Source: an uncultured Clostridium sp.
GTDB lineage: Bacteria > Bacillota > Clostridia > TANB77 > CAG-508
DNA: 64,000 nt
Assembly (NCBI GenBank): GCA_946497695.1
Contig: CAMMLJ010000005.1
Span: 30,191 to 94,190 of the forward strand
Reading direction: 5' to 3'
Below are positions 27,580 to 37,300 of the stretch, one piece after another; the first letter of the stretch is position 1; each line of letters opens with the position of its first letter. The notes beneath the pieces are model-generated. The model was not told the DNA's origin and made no database searches. It was given only the letters and a program-made list of their open reading frames with translations. Both the position numbers and the translations under genes were made by a program.

Positions 27580-28317
27580 CTACTCAACATTCCAGCCCTT
27601 ACTAGTTGCAATAGCTATTTCTTCTGTTGTTAATTTTGCTTTAAGTATAGAACCTAATATTAATCTTTGAACTTGACAACCTTTCGACTTAATATCATAT
27701 AATTTATTTATTACATTCATTAAACTGTCATGATCCAAATTTGTTTGTGATAAATTTAAAGTATAATTACTAAAATTAGCCTCACTACTAGTTAAATAGC
27801 CTTTTCCTAAATTTTTTAATCCTAAAAATTTGTTTAACTTAGAATCATTGTCTACAATTCCAGTTATATTTGTAGCGCTATCAGCATTTACTTCTCCTAT
27901 GCTTTCTAGTTTTGGACACACAATAAATAAATAACTCATATCTGTTGCTTTAATTGTATTAAGATTCGGAATTGTTTTTAATTCTTTACAGTCATTAAAC
28001 ATACCTGCTGCATCTGTTACATTAGATAAATCTAGTTCTGGTACAGTTACTATACTTGATTGATAGAATAGAGTTCTAGTATTAGTTGCCTTACTAAAAT
28101 CAATTTTTGGTATAGTCTTAAATAATGTTTGTGCCTTCACATTCCCACTAACGCTACTAAAAAAATAATCATATATCGATTCTTCGCTTCCACTTTGAAT
28201 GTTTTGGATTTCTGTATCAAAATTCGAAGCTAATATTTTATCTGAAGTCCCCTTTTTTTCTCTTATAGAGTTAGCTACATCTGTCAAAAAATTTTTGAGA
28301 GTATCTGTTCTTGCCAT
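27580..28317 (-). CDS. Tail fibre protein with BspA-type leucine-rich repeats
   Basis: The N-terminus MARTDTLKNFLTDVANSIREKKGT is typical of Firmicutes phage fibre proteins. The middle has repeats of the type LDLSNVTDAAGMFNDCKELKTIPNL, resembling the BspA/DUF285 surface repeats. This suggests surface recognition. It shares one base with the upstream gene. Confidence 0.75.
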   Translation of the reverse strand: MARTDTLKNFLTDVANSIREKKGTSDKILASNFDTEIQNIQSGSEESIYDYFFSSVSGNVKAQTLFKTIPKIDFSKATNTRTLFYQSSIVTVPELDLSNVTDAAGMFNDCKELKTIPNLNTIKATDMSYLFIVCPKLESIGEVNADSATNITGIVDNDSKLNKFLGLKNLGKGYLTSSEANFSNYTLNLSQTNLDHDSLMNVINKLYDIKSKGCQVQRLILGSILKAKLTTEEIAIATSKGWNVE

Positions 28318-28983
28318 TAATATTCCTCCTTTAAAGCAGAAGATATAGCATTAGTAATAGCGTTTTTAACAAAAGTTTCATCTACGAATCCACTATCATT
28401 TTCTAATTCGCTCGTTTTGCTAGGTATACCTGTTGCTTCTCCTTCTGGATCTATCCATACTTCTACACTTTCATCTTTAGGTTCTTCTTGTCCAATATAG
28501 ATTTGCTGTATCCCTAAATCTTTTAAGTTTTTATTGTTTAAAAGTTCAACGTTGTTAATTTTAGGCTTATTCGTTAAATCGTTATAATTAGATGTTCCTT
28601 GACTTCCTCCTGCCCCGTTTTTAGCTTTAATGTAAACTATTGTATTAGAACCATCACTTTTGTTTATTGTGATTGGAGTTACAGTATATCCTGCCTCTTC
28701 GCTTATTATTCCTGTAGTTATTTCGGTAATACTAATTCCATCTTTTCCATCAGTACCTGCTACTCCTGGATCTCCTTTTTCTCCTGGCTGTCCTGGTGTT
28801 CCTGGTTCCCCTTGCGGTCCTTGTGGTCCTTGTGGTCCTTGCTGTCCGTCAGCTCCTTTTAACATTTCTTTTGCATTTGCTACAGTTATTTTTTTTAGTT
28901 GTGTTATCTTGCACAATTACTAATATGTCTGTATCTTTTAAATTTAATGCTTCTATTAATTCAGATATTTTCTTATCTGCCAT
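28317..28983 (-). pseudogene. Collagen-like tail fibre gene, frameshifted at an A8 tract
   Basis: Translation from the ATG at 28983 (GAGGTG upstream) gives MADKKISELIEALNLKDTD..VIVQDNTTK, then meets eight A residues. The frame needed for the continuation KITVANAKEMLKGADG and the collagen-like GPQGPQGPQGEPG repeats is one base further on. Without a shift the protein ends about 46 residues in, shortly after the tract. With seven A residues it would be a continuous protein of about 221 residues. It may be slippage-dependent, phase-variable or a consensus error. The C-terminal half is a fibre-type domain (PSKTSELENDSGFV). Confidence 0.75.
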
Positions 28984-28987
28984 TTTT

Positions 28988-29164
28988 CTACACCTCAACA
29001 ATTAATTCTTCGTTATTTTCGGTATTCAATACAAAATTATCTTCTGTTAACAATCTTGATATTGAATTATCTTCTAATTTTATTTTTAACTTAAATTTAG
29101 ATTTTGTATAAATTTTCGAAGGTTCTATTATTATTTCTTTGAAGAATGTATCTCTTTCTTCCAT
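28988..29164 (-). CDS. Hypothetical tail-region protein
   Basis: The 58-residue protein MEERDTFFKEIIIEPSKIY... is mostly beta-strand-like. Its ATG overlaps the upstream stop (TAATG) and GAGGAAG is well placed. Function unknown. Confidence 0.6.
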   Translation of the reverse strand: MEERDTFFKEIIIEPSKIYTKSKFKLKIKLEDNSISRLLTEDNFVLNTENNEELIVEV

Positions 29165-30258
29165 TAAATGCACTTCCTCCATTTTCCATCTTTTTTTATC
29201 ATAAAAATAGCTTTTTTAGGTGTTTGGTCTGCGATATAATATATTACTTTAGCTCTTTTTCTTGTTTGATCTTGAGTAAAATAATGTGCTGTTTTTTGAT
29301 TTCCATTAAATGTACATTGTACCTTTTTAGAGCTTGTCCAATCCTGTTGTCCGTTATTTGTTATTAATATAAATTCTACAGTTGTTTTATTAAAACTTGT
29401 TAAAGCTTTGTACAACTTGTCTAAATCATCTTGAGTGAATGTAAATACTAAATTATTTGATTCCAAATATCTTCGTTCTACTATTATCTTATCTTCAACT
29501 TTTATTGTTAAATAATTCAAATGATTTGATTCGTTCGTCTTCGTTATATTAACAACGTCTCCAAAAAAGAAATCATTTAAACTCGTAAATTTAGCAATAT
29601 CTAATGTTCTAACATTAAATATATTAGAGTATGTATCTATTCCGTTTACGGTAGCTTTTAATTGTACTGTATAATTCGTATTTGGTGTTAAGCTATATAT
29701 TCCAAATGTTGCTTCTTTATACCAATTTCCCCAATAAGGATTAATATTTTGCCATTCTCCATTATTTAATTTATATTGAATAGCATCCACATTTTTATCT
29801 AAATTATAATAAACATCAAATAAATTTAATCCAACATTTTGAATTTCTATATTACTAAAGCTTGCTTGTCTAGCAATTTGTGTAAGCCATACAGTTTGTT
29901 TAGCTTCACCCCAAAGCGGTCCATAACCAGATCCACTAGGTAAATCTCCAGATGCTGCAATTTCAATACTTAAACTTCCGTCCCAATTATGTCCGATATT
30001 ATCTACTGTAGCACTTACAAGTTGTACAACAGAACCAGGGCTTAAGCTTATATTTAATGTATTGCTAAACTCTCTTCCTGCAATCCACAATCTTTGTGTC
30101 TTATTGTTTGCCCAAGAAGTATGCGAATTACATTTAATATATGATGTAGCTCTTACAGAAGAAGTGTTAGCCTGTTGATTAATATTAAATTCTTCCCACT
30201 CAATGTAGTATTCGTAAGCTTCATTATGTTGAGTTACATAACCATTAATTCTATTCAT
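29164..30258 (-). CDS. DUF859-like phage structural protein
   Basis: The 364-residue protein has a beta-rich N-terminal half with WEEFNINQQANTSSVRATSYIK and a DNIGHNWDGSLSIEIAASGDLPSGSGYG stretch characteristic of DUF859 siphovirus proteins. Fibronectin-like strands follow (LTPNTNYTVQLKATV). It is likely a baseplate or receptor-binding component. Confidence 0.75.
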   Translation of the reverse strand: MNRINGYVTQHNEAYEYYIEWEEFNINQQANTSSVRATSYIKCNSHTSWANNKTQRLWIAGREFSNTLNISLSPGSVVQLVSATVDNIGHNWDGSLSIEIAASGDLPSGSGYGPLWGEAKQTVWLTQIARQASFSNIEIQNVGLNLFDVYYNLDKNVDAIQYKLNNGEWQNINPYWGNWYKEATFGIYSLTPNTNYTVQLKATVNGIDTYSNIFNVRTLDIAKFTSLNDFFFGDVVNITKTNESNHLNYLTIKVEDKIIVERRYLESNNLVFTFTQDDLDKLYKALTSFNKTTVEFILITNNGQQDWTSSKKVQCTFNGNQKTAHYFTQDQTRKRAKVIYYIADQTPKKAIFMIKKDGKWRKCI

Positions 30259-30267
30259 ATTTTACTC

Positions 30268-30906
30268 CTAATCAAAATAAACCAAGCCAATATCTCCCTC
30301 TTTTCCTTGAGAATCATCGGCTTGGTTATGAAATATTTTTAATCTAGAATTTAAGAAATAAGCACTACCATCTTCTACTTTAGCTAATAATTCTTCTAAT
30401 TCTGATAGTTTTACATTCCATTCTTGTTCAATGAAATCCCATATAGTATCAAAATCTAAAAATGTCCTTCTATCTTGAAAATCTGTAATACCACTTGCAG
30501 ACGTTCTAAATCTAGCTAATTCGTACTGATATGTTCCAGCATTGTTTTTTACAATATTATTTTGTGTTAGCGTTGGATAATTGCTAGCATTTTTAATTAT
30601 TTTGTAGTCTGCTTGTAAGAAACTGTCTGATGTATTAACTGCATCTAAATTTATTTCTAAAACTAACGAACAATATTGACTATCTGTATCTGTTACAATA
30701 TCTCTACCAGAATCTTCTTCTAAAAATCTTCCTTGTATGCAGATAGCCCCAGAAGCGATATGTATATTACTTCCAGTTGTTGTTATTTCCATTCCTTCTT
30801 TATAATTATTGCTAACTCCATTTCTTCCGTGTAAGAAAGTATTAATAAAAAGAGCAAATATTTGATTTCCAAATATCTGCTCCGAAAAAACATGTCCTTT
30901 TAACAT
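30268..30906 (-). CDS. Baseplate / upper tail fibre protein
   Basis: The 212-residue protein has NTFLHGRNGVSNNYKEGMEITTTGSNIHIASGAICIQGRF, a pattern seen in baseplate-attached proteins of Firmicutes siphoviruses. A helical segment WDFIEQEWNVKLSELEELL sits near the C-terminus. It follows the tail hub gene with a one-base overlap. Confidence 0.65.
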   Translation of the reverse strand: MLKGHVFSEQIFGNQIFALFINTFLHGRNGVSNNYKEGMEITTTGSNIHIASGAICIQGRFLEEDSGRDIVTDTDSQYCSLVLEINLDAVNTSDSFLQADYKIIKNASNYPTLTQNNIVKNNAGTYQYELARFRTSASGITDFQDRRTFLDFDTIWDFIEQEWNVKLSELEELLAKVEDGSAYFLNSRLKIFHNQADDSQGKEGDIGLVYFD

Positions 30907-32600
30907 TACTTATTTTTCCTTTCCTTTTTTAGTTTATCTATAAAGCTTATTCTTATATTTCCACAAGTATATTTATACATTTTGCTTCCTTTTTGTTTAG
31001 TAACTGCAGAAATATATGTATCATAAATCAAAGATTCTTTTGTCTTAATCGTTATCGGTGTTCCGACTTTAATTTCTCTATCGTAATAATCGAATGTAAC
31101 ATTGTGATTATATGCATTTCCTTTGAATGTATCTAAAGCTTTTTGTTTTGCATCTTCTACGTTTTCTGCATACACTACTTCTGTTTTCCCTTCTGCTCTA
31201 TTTTCGTCTAGCATATCTTCTGTTGTAGTTCTGTCTGTTTTTAAATATAATGTATATCTGCTACCATCTTTTGCTATTACTACTACTTTAGATACTACAT
31301 CTGTTTCAAAAACTTCTGTATAGTTTGAAATTGGTTGAGCATTAACATCAATTAATTCTTTTTTAATTTCTTTATTCTCTATTTCAATTACTAGCTTTTT
31401 ATTTTCTAAAAATACGTTATATGTAATATTATAATTTTGAGTACAGTTTGTCATGAATGTATGCAAATTGTATATATCATTTTGAACATCTACTATTGCA
31501 GGAACAGACACATCTAATTTAGTATGTGTTTTTACTCTTATTTCTAGATAATCTCGATTCATTAATATATCTTCATTATTGATAAAGTTCTTATTAATTT
31601 GTTCTGCTATATAATCCTCGATACCTTCGTATCGCATTATCTCTTCATCTATTTTTTCTAGTATCCATAATTCTTGCGTACTACCTTCTACATATTCCCA
31701 TATTTCTATATTTCCACCATTTGAAGCGTTTGCACTAGTTAAATCTATAACAAAATTCGTAGTTGCTAGATAGATTGAATAAGAATTATTATCTCTTTTT
31801 GTAAATGTCCATTTTTGTGCTGCATTGTCTGTATCGTCCCACATTTGTACATTAGTACCGTTTGCAAATGTGGCTCCTAAAACATCTGCCACTTTTCCTG
31901 ACCTAATATTAGCTATTTTATATGTTCCGTCTGCTCTTTTAGTTATTTTAAACTTTTGTGCATTACTATTGTTAGTTTCGTAAACTTGTAAATTAGCTCC
32001 TGCTTCTTGTGAATCATTTAATACATCAAATACAAAATTATAATTTAACTTACTATGTATTCTATAATATCCTTCTTCTATTTCATTTGTAGTTAATATA
32101 TTTTGATTTAAAACAATATTTTGATCAAACATATTAGTAATATATTTAATAATATATTGATATAGTTTAGATCCATTTTCGTTTTGTATTTCTTGAATAA
32201 TTCCCCAATATTTTATTTCTGCATTTTCTTTTATCATTACTATGTCATTCGCTTTTGCTGTTGTTTTCTTTAATACATTCACTGTAGTATTTGCATTTGT
32301 TTCTTCGTCTATATTTATTTCGTAATTAGACAATTCAACGATATCTTTAACACTAAAATCTTTATAATCAAATATATACATATATGTATCGTCTGTTGTT
32401 ATTTTAATTTGTTCTTGTTTTAAAATCCTAATATCTATATCTGTTGTATTTGTTGTATCTCCATCTACACAAGAAATTTGTGCATTATATATTCCACCAG
32501 TTTCGGGTGCAGTTAGCTCTACTTCATATTCGTCAGTTGCTTCGTTATATGTTGCATTGTATGATTTATTATTAAACTTAACTGTTACACTTCTTGTCAT
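30906..32600 (-). CDS. Tail hub/endopeptidase-like protein with ricin-type lectin insert
   Basis: The outer parts resemble the tail-associated gp37-like hub proteins of siphoviruses (VKDIVELSNYEINIDEETNANTTV early; ENVEDAKQKALDTFKGNAYNHNVTFDYYDREIKVGTPI late). Between about residues 170 and 320 lies a beta-trefoil ricin-B lectin with three Q-x-W-type repeats (AQKFKI, AQKWTF, QELWIL). The lectin probably binds carbohydrate on the host surface. Confidence 0.8.
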   Translation of the reverse strand: MTRSVTVKFNNKSYNATYNEATDEYEVELTAPETGGIYNAQISCVDGDTTNTTDIDIRILKQEQIKITTDDTYMYIFDYKDFSVKDIVELSNYEINIDEETNANTTVNVLKKTTAKANDIVMIKENAEIKYWGIIQEIQNENGSKLYQYIIKYITNMFDQNIVLNQNILTTNEIEEGYYRIHSKLNYNFVFDVLNDSQEAGANLQVYETNNSNAQKFKITKRADGTYKIANIRSGKVADVLGATFANGTNVQMWDDTDNAAQKWTFTKRDNNSYSIYLATTNFVIDLTSANASNGGNIEIWEYVEGSTQELWILEKIDEEIMRYEGIEDYIAEQINKNFINNEDILMNRDYLEIRVKTHTKLDVSVPAIVDVQNDIYNLHTFMTNCTQNYNITYNVFLENKKLVIEIENKEIKKELIDVNAQPISNYTEVFETDVVSKVVVIAKDGSRYTLYLKTDRTTTEDMLDENRAEGKTEVVYAENVEDAKQKALDTFKGNAYNHNVTFDYYDREIKVGTPITIKTKESLIYDTYISAVTKQKGSKMYKYTCGNIRISFIDKLKKERKNK

Positions 32601-32602
32601 AT

Positions 32603-33460
32603 CTAAACCACCTTATAGTATGCGTAGACGCTAACTTCTGCATTTAATATTTCGTTATCTGCAGACATAATTAATTCACAAGATTTTCCTTTTGGAAATT
32701 TAATAACATTATTATTAGACGGATCTATATTGTCTAGTTCGAATAAATCTGTATAAGTTCCATCTGTATTTTCTTTTCTAATATAGAAACTATTTTCTTG
32801 TGTACAATATTCAAAAGCCTCATATTCTTGTAAAGTTACGTTTACTTCTACTTCTTGATATACTTGTCCTTCAACTTTTAATGTTAACATTGGATTTGTA
32901 ACAGGACCTTTGATTTTAATTAAAACTGGCGCTGGTACGTGACCTTTGTTAATATATTCTAATGTTCTATTGTTATAATCAACAAATTTACTATCCCATT
33001 TGAAATCCCATCGAATTTCATTAGCCTGCGCAGATGTAGAATATATAGTTTTATTCTCTTCATACCACAAGCTTAAACAATCAAATGTGATTGGACATTT
33101 TAGTATTCCATCTACATCTATTTGCCCTTTTCCAATACTTTGTATATTTACATCTTTTAAGTATTCTTTGATTGGAAGATTTTTATATGGTATTTTATAT
33201 CCAAACCTTAATTTTTCAGAGCTTTCTATATAATCTACAAAACTTTTACAATTATCGTAGCAACTAAAATTGGCTGTTCCTGTTATTTGTCCTTGCTGTA
33301 CATTTCTTAAAGTTTCGAAAAATGAATTTCCTATCTGTTCGTATGTAGTATTGTAAGAATATCCTAGTCCGTCAGGTTCAGATAGAAAACAAGAATTATA
33401 TAAATCCATTAAATTAAATTCTTGTCCTTTTTCGTTAATAAGTCTAAATTGTCTTACCAT
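32603..33460 (-). CDS. Distal tail protein (Dit-like)
   Basis: The 285-residue protein starts MVRQFRLINEKGQEFNLMD and has GYSYNTTYEQIGNSFF, typical of Dit proteins that form the ring at the end of the tail tube. It is located between the tape measure gene and the hub gene, as expected, but separated from the tape measure by a zinc-ribbon cassette. Confidence 0.78.
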   Translation of the reverse strand: MVRQFRLINEKGQEFNLMDLYNSCFLSEPDGLGYSYNTTYEQIGNSFFETLRNVQQGQITGTANFSCYDNCKSFVDYIESSEKLRFGYKIPYKNLPIKEYLKDVNIQSIGKGQIDVDGILKCPITFDCLSLWYEENKTIYSTSAQANEIRWDFKWDSKFVDYNNRTLEYINKGHVPAPVLIKIKGPVTNPMLTLKVEGQVYQEVEVNVTLQEYEAFEYCTQENSFYIRKENTDGTYTDLFELDNIDPSNNNVIKFPKGKSCELIMSADNEILNAEVSVYAYYKVV

Positions 33461-33477
33461 TTTTTCCTCCAGTTAAA

Positions 33478-33507
33478 TAAAAAAAGAACAGTTCAAAAAC
33501 TGCTCTT
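33478..33507 (-). terminator. Terminator 2 after the zinc-ribbon cassette
   Basis: On the minus strand AAGAGCAGTT and AACTGTTCTT pair around a short loop, followed by a T run, directly before the distal tail gene. Confidence 0.75.
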
Positions 33508-33544
33508 CTATCGTATTTTTAAGACATATAATTAGTCTAGCAAT

Positions 33545-33587
33545 AAAATAAAACGGCTTAAAATCTATTCTCGTAAGCCGCTTTTTT
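33545..33587 (-). terminator. Terminator 1 after the zinc-ribbon cassette
   Basis: CGGCTTA and TAAGCCG arms flanked by A and T runs lie just after the stop of the second zinc-ribbon gene. Confidence 0.8.
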
Positions 33588-33590
33588 TCT

Positions 33591-33902
33591 TTATTTTTCT
33601 AATTTTTCACTTATTTCTTGTAGTAAATTAATTTTCTTTTCTTCTGCTGTAAGAACTGTCCAAACTACAATTGCTACAATTAAACTTGCTATTCCTATAT
33701 AATAATTCTCTAAAAATAGCATAAAAATAAAATTAATAGAAAGAAGTGCAATTACAATTCTTTTTACTATATTAATTGATGTTGATTGCTTACTTTCTTC
33801 TTTAAGCTTTTTTTCTTCTTCATAATCGTCAAAGTTTAAGCCACAAACTGGACATTTTTCGTCTAGTTCAGATATAGTGTTTCCACATTTTGGACATTTC
33901 AT
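33591..33902 (-). CDS. Zinc-ribbon membrane protein B
   Basis: The 103-residue protein has a rubredoxin-type zinc ribbon (Cys3, 6, 17, 20), a charged linker, two membrane helices (about 46-64 and 67-87) and a C-terminal INLLQEISEKLEK helix. It is a paralogue of the neighbour at 33954. It has its own TTTACA-N17-TATAAT promoter and two downstream terminators inside the tail operon. Function unknown; a host-altering role during lysogeny is inferred. Confidence 0.8.
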   Translation of the reverse strand: MKCPKCGNTISELDEKCPVCGLNFDDYEEEKKLKEESKQSTSINIVKRIVIALLSINFIFMLFLENYYIGIASLIVAIVVWTVLTAEEKKINLLQEISEKLEK

Positions 33903-33921
33903 ATAATCCCCTCCTAAATAG

Positions 33922-33950
33922 ATTATATATATGATTACCTTATTTGTAAA
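33922..33950 (-). promoter_or_regulatory. Promoter of zinc-ribbon gene B
   Basis: TTTACA (rc of 33945-33950) and TATAAT (rc of 33922-33927) are exactly 17 bases apart. The promoter starts four bases after the stop of gene A, and the bases around the -35 and the GGAGGGG ribosome site match those of gene A. Confidence 0.8.
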
Positions 33951-33953
33951 TGT

Positions 33954-34265
33954 CTACCTATCCATTTTTTGACTAATTTCTTGTAATAAGTCTATTATTG
34001 TTTCCGCAATTTTTAATATAAATATTTCTGGTCCTATTGCAAAAATTGCTGCAACTGCTACTAAATACGATTTAGCAATTAAACATATTACAGCTAGAAT
34101 TAAAGAAAATACGATAGTTAGTGTAATTACTGTTCCAATAAATTTAGATCTTTTTTCAGTTCCGTATAACTTTGCTTCTCTATTAAAAGCCTCAATATTT
34201 ACTAAACATTCTGGACATCTTTCTGAATCATTTGGTATTACCTTTTTACAATTTGGACATATCAT
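33954..34265 (-). CDS. Zinc-ribbon membrane protein A
   Basis: The 103-residue protein has the same layout as its neighbour: zinc ribbon (Cys3, 6, 17, 20), two membrane helices (about 42-63 and 66-84) and an IDLLQEISQKMDR tail. The sequence between these elements has diverged. It has its own promoter immediately after the tape measure stop. Confidence 0.8.
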   Translation of the reverse strand: MICPNCKKVIPNDSERCPECLVNIEAFNREAKLYGTEKRSKFIGTVITLTIVFSLILAVICLIAKSYLVAVAAIFAIGPEIFILKIAETIIDLLQEISQKMDR

Positions 34266-34283
34266 ACAATCCCCTCCAAAGGA

Positions 34284-34312
34284 ATTATATACAACTTTAA
34301 GTTATTTGTAAA
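34284..34312 (-). promoter_or_regulatory. Promoter of zinc-ribbon gene A
   Basis: TTTACA (rc of 34307-34312) and TATAAT (rc of 34284-34289) are exactly 17 bases apart, followed by GGAGGGG at the start codon. The -35 lies three bases beyond the tape measure stop codon. Confidence 0.8.
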
Positions 34313-34314
34313 GT

Positions 34315-37300
34315 TTAATATTTGCTTCCAAATTTTCTATTAATATAATTAAAACATTGTTCAAGTTTCGCTTCATCTAACTCTTGTACATTAAAAACAA
34401 TTTGAGGAGTGGTAAATATCATTTTTGATTCATCGGCTACTCTACTTATTATTCTTCCTTGTTTTGATTGAATAGCATTAAATAACTCTGCATACTTGCT
34501 TTTTACATTTATATTTTCCAACTTGCTTTTTATTTTTTCACTCATATTATCTATTTGATTATAAATATTTTTTTCTTCATCTTCTAAACCTTTTTCAGAT
34601 CCTAGCATTACCATCTTAAATATTTTTCTTGTTTCTCTAGAAGGTGAGTGTATATCAAAGGATTTTTTTAGTCTAGATAAAATTCCATCTGCAATTCCTT
34701 GTGCTTTTGCAAATAGTGTTGGTTCTTTTGATTGCATTTCTGTTAGCATTGGCTCCATTGCGTTTTTCATTGCTTCTTGGGTTTCTTTTGGCATACTATC
34801 ATAAGAAGCAATTATTTGGTTTACTAAATTACTTGTTTCTTCGTCTATTTCTCCACCATACATTTCAGTTTGTGCTACCATTGCTAGCCAAGTTCCTAAT
34901 TCTTTTTCTTGCTCTTCAGACATGTTTTTATACATATCATTCCAAATATCTTTCATGTTTTCTTTGTATCTATAATTTTCATTTGATATTGCTTGGTTCT
35001 TATTTGATGTTGTAAGTAATTTATTGTTTTCAAAACTTTCTATTGCTCCGTTATGTCTGTTTGTTTCCTCTTCTACCTTACTGTTATACTCTTGAAGTTT
35101 TGTATAGAATCCTTCATTTTGTTGAGCTCTTTGTAAATATCCATTTGCATATGCTGCATTTACTTGTGCAACCTCATCATTTGCTTCTTGTATTGCTGTA
35201 TTTTTTTGTTGCATAATTCTATTATATTCATTTGCATATGCTTCATTATCTAATGTAGCTTTTTCTCCATATCTTTGTTGTAATAAAGCTATCTCTTGAG
35301 TAGTTCTTTCATTTATTATTCCAATCTCTTTTGAAGATTGTTCTTGAGCTGTTTTTATCCATTCTTGTGAATTTACTTTATATTCTTCTAAATTTCCTTG
35401 AAAACTCTGTGCATTTTGCACAGCTTGTTGAGTAATAGCCGAAGAAATATTCTTTTGTATTTCTAGTTCTCTATCTTTTAATTCTTTTAATTTAGCAAAA
35501 TATTCGTCTAATTGTGTTATTTCTTCTTGAGTGTAATCTCTACGTTCATTTGATGCTGTTTTACATATTTCAGTTATTCCATTTTGTACTTCTTGCATAT
35601 TTTGCTCTAGTTTCGTTTGCTCCTCTGAACTAGCAAATAATGTTGTATTAAATTCATCTAAATGAGATTTTGCACTAGAAATTCCTGTAACAAAATCTGT
35701 TGCACCACTTCCAACATTAGATAAAGAATTTTTCGTTTCCTCTTCTGCTTTGTTTATTTGATATATAATTGCTGCAACTCCAGTAGTAATCGCTGCCACT
35801 GCAATTCCCATAGGACTTGCTATTGCACCAATTCCTTTCGCTAACATGTTTGCGCTGTTATTAGTAGATTCAACACCTGTCTTTAATACACCTACAGCTT
35901 GTGAAAAAGTTCCTATAGATTTTACAACCGTTCCTACTCCATTTCCTAATTTACTTATTATTTTTACAGCTGGACCAATTGCTGCAACTAAAGCAACTGT
36001 TTTTATTACGTTTTTCTTTTCCTCGTCCGATAAATTTACAAATTCATCAACTAAATTTTGTATCCAACTTGCTAAATCTTTAATGTATGGAGATAATTCC
36101 TTTTGAATTGCAATACCTGCGCTTTCTAATGAACCACTTAAGCTTTCTAATGCTCCTGCAGTATTATCTAACATAGTGTCAGCCATTTCTGAAGCTGCTC
36201 CATCAGCATCTTCAAAAGATTTTGTCATATTAGACAATTCGTCAGAACCTCTATTTACAAGAGCTAGCATTCCAGATAATGCTTCTGTACCAAATATTTG
36301 TGCAAGGGCTTGATTTTTTGTTTCATCTGTTAATCCTGCTGTACTCTTTTGCAATGCTTCCACTATTTCTGTTAAGGATTTCATTGTACCATCAGAATTA
36401 TAAAATTCTATATTTAATTGTTCCATAGCCTCTTTCACTTGCTTTGTTGGTTTTACAATTCTAACTAATCCACTTCTTAATGTTGTACCTGCTTGACTTC
36501 CTTTTATTCCAGCATCAGACATAATACCTATGGCTGCTGCTGTTTCTTCAATTGATAGTCCAACTGTCTTCGCAACTGGTGCTACATATTTCATTGCTTC
36601 TCCCATGTCTTCTGTTTGAGCATTTGTCCTTGCTGCTGCTTCTGCAAATACGTCTGCTACATGTGCTGATTCATTAGCTTCTAGTCCAAATCCTCTAATT
36701 GCACTAGCCGCAATTTCTGATGCTGTTGCAAGTTCTGCACCACTTGATGCTGCTAAATCTAGTAAGCCAGGCATTGCTTCCATTATTTCAGATGTTGTAA
36801 AGCCTGCACTTGCTAAATTTTCCATTCCAGATGCTACTTCTGATGCACTGAAACTAGTAGAAGCTCCTAAATCTATAGCTTGATTCGTTAATTGTTCTAA
36901 TTCGTCTTTAGTTGCACCTGATATAGCTTGTACTCTTGACATTTGTTTTTCAAAGTCATTTCCTGTAGTTACTGCTGCAGTTCCAATTGCCAATATAGGT
37001 AATGTTAAGGATGTTGTTAATTTACTTCCTACATTATCTATTTTACTTGATATGTTAGTAAATTTATTTCCAAACTCTTCTAGCTTTTTCCCTGCTTCGT
37101 TCCATTTGCTTGCTTGTAATTGTAGTTGTTTTAGTTTATTTTCTGTGCTTGCAATTTCTCTCTGAAGGTTTCTATAATTTTCTGGAGAAACTTTGCTCAT
37201 ATCTTTGTTAGCTTCTTCTTGTATCTTTTTTAATTGCGATAATTTTTCAGAAGTTGTTTCTATTGCTTCAGATAATATTTCTTGTTTTTGGCTTAATAAT

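Noticed and set aside
28813..28860. Short tandem repeats that could suggest a CRISPR
   Set aside because: They are the collagen-like Gly-Pro-Gln codons of a tail fibre gene; there are no spacers and no cas genes in the window.
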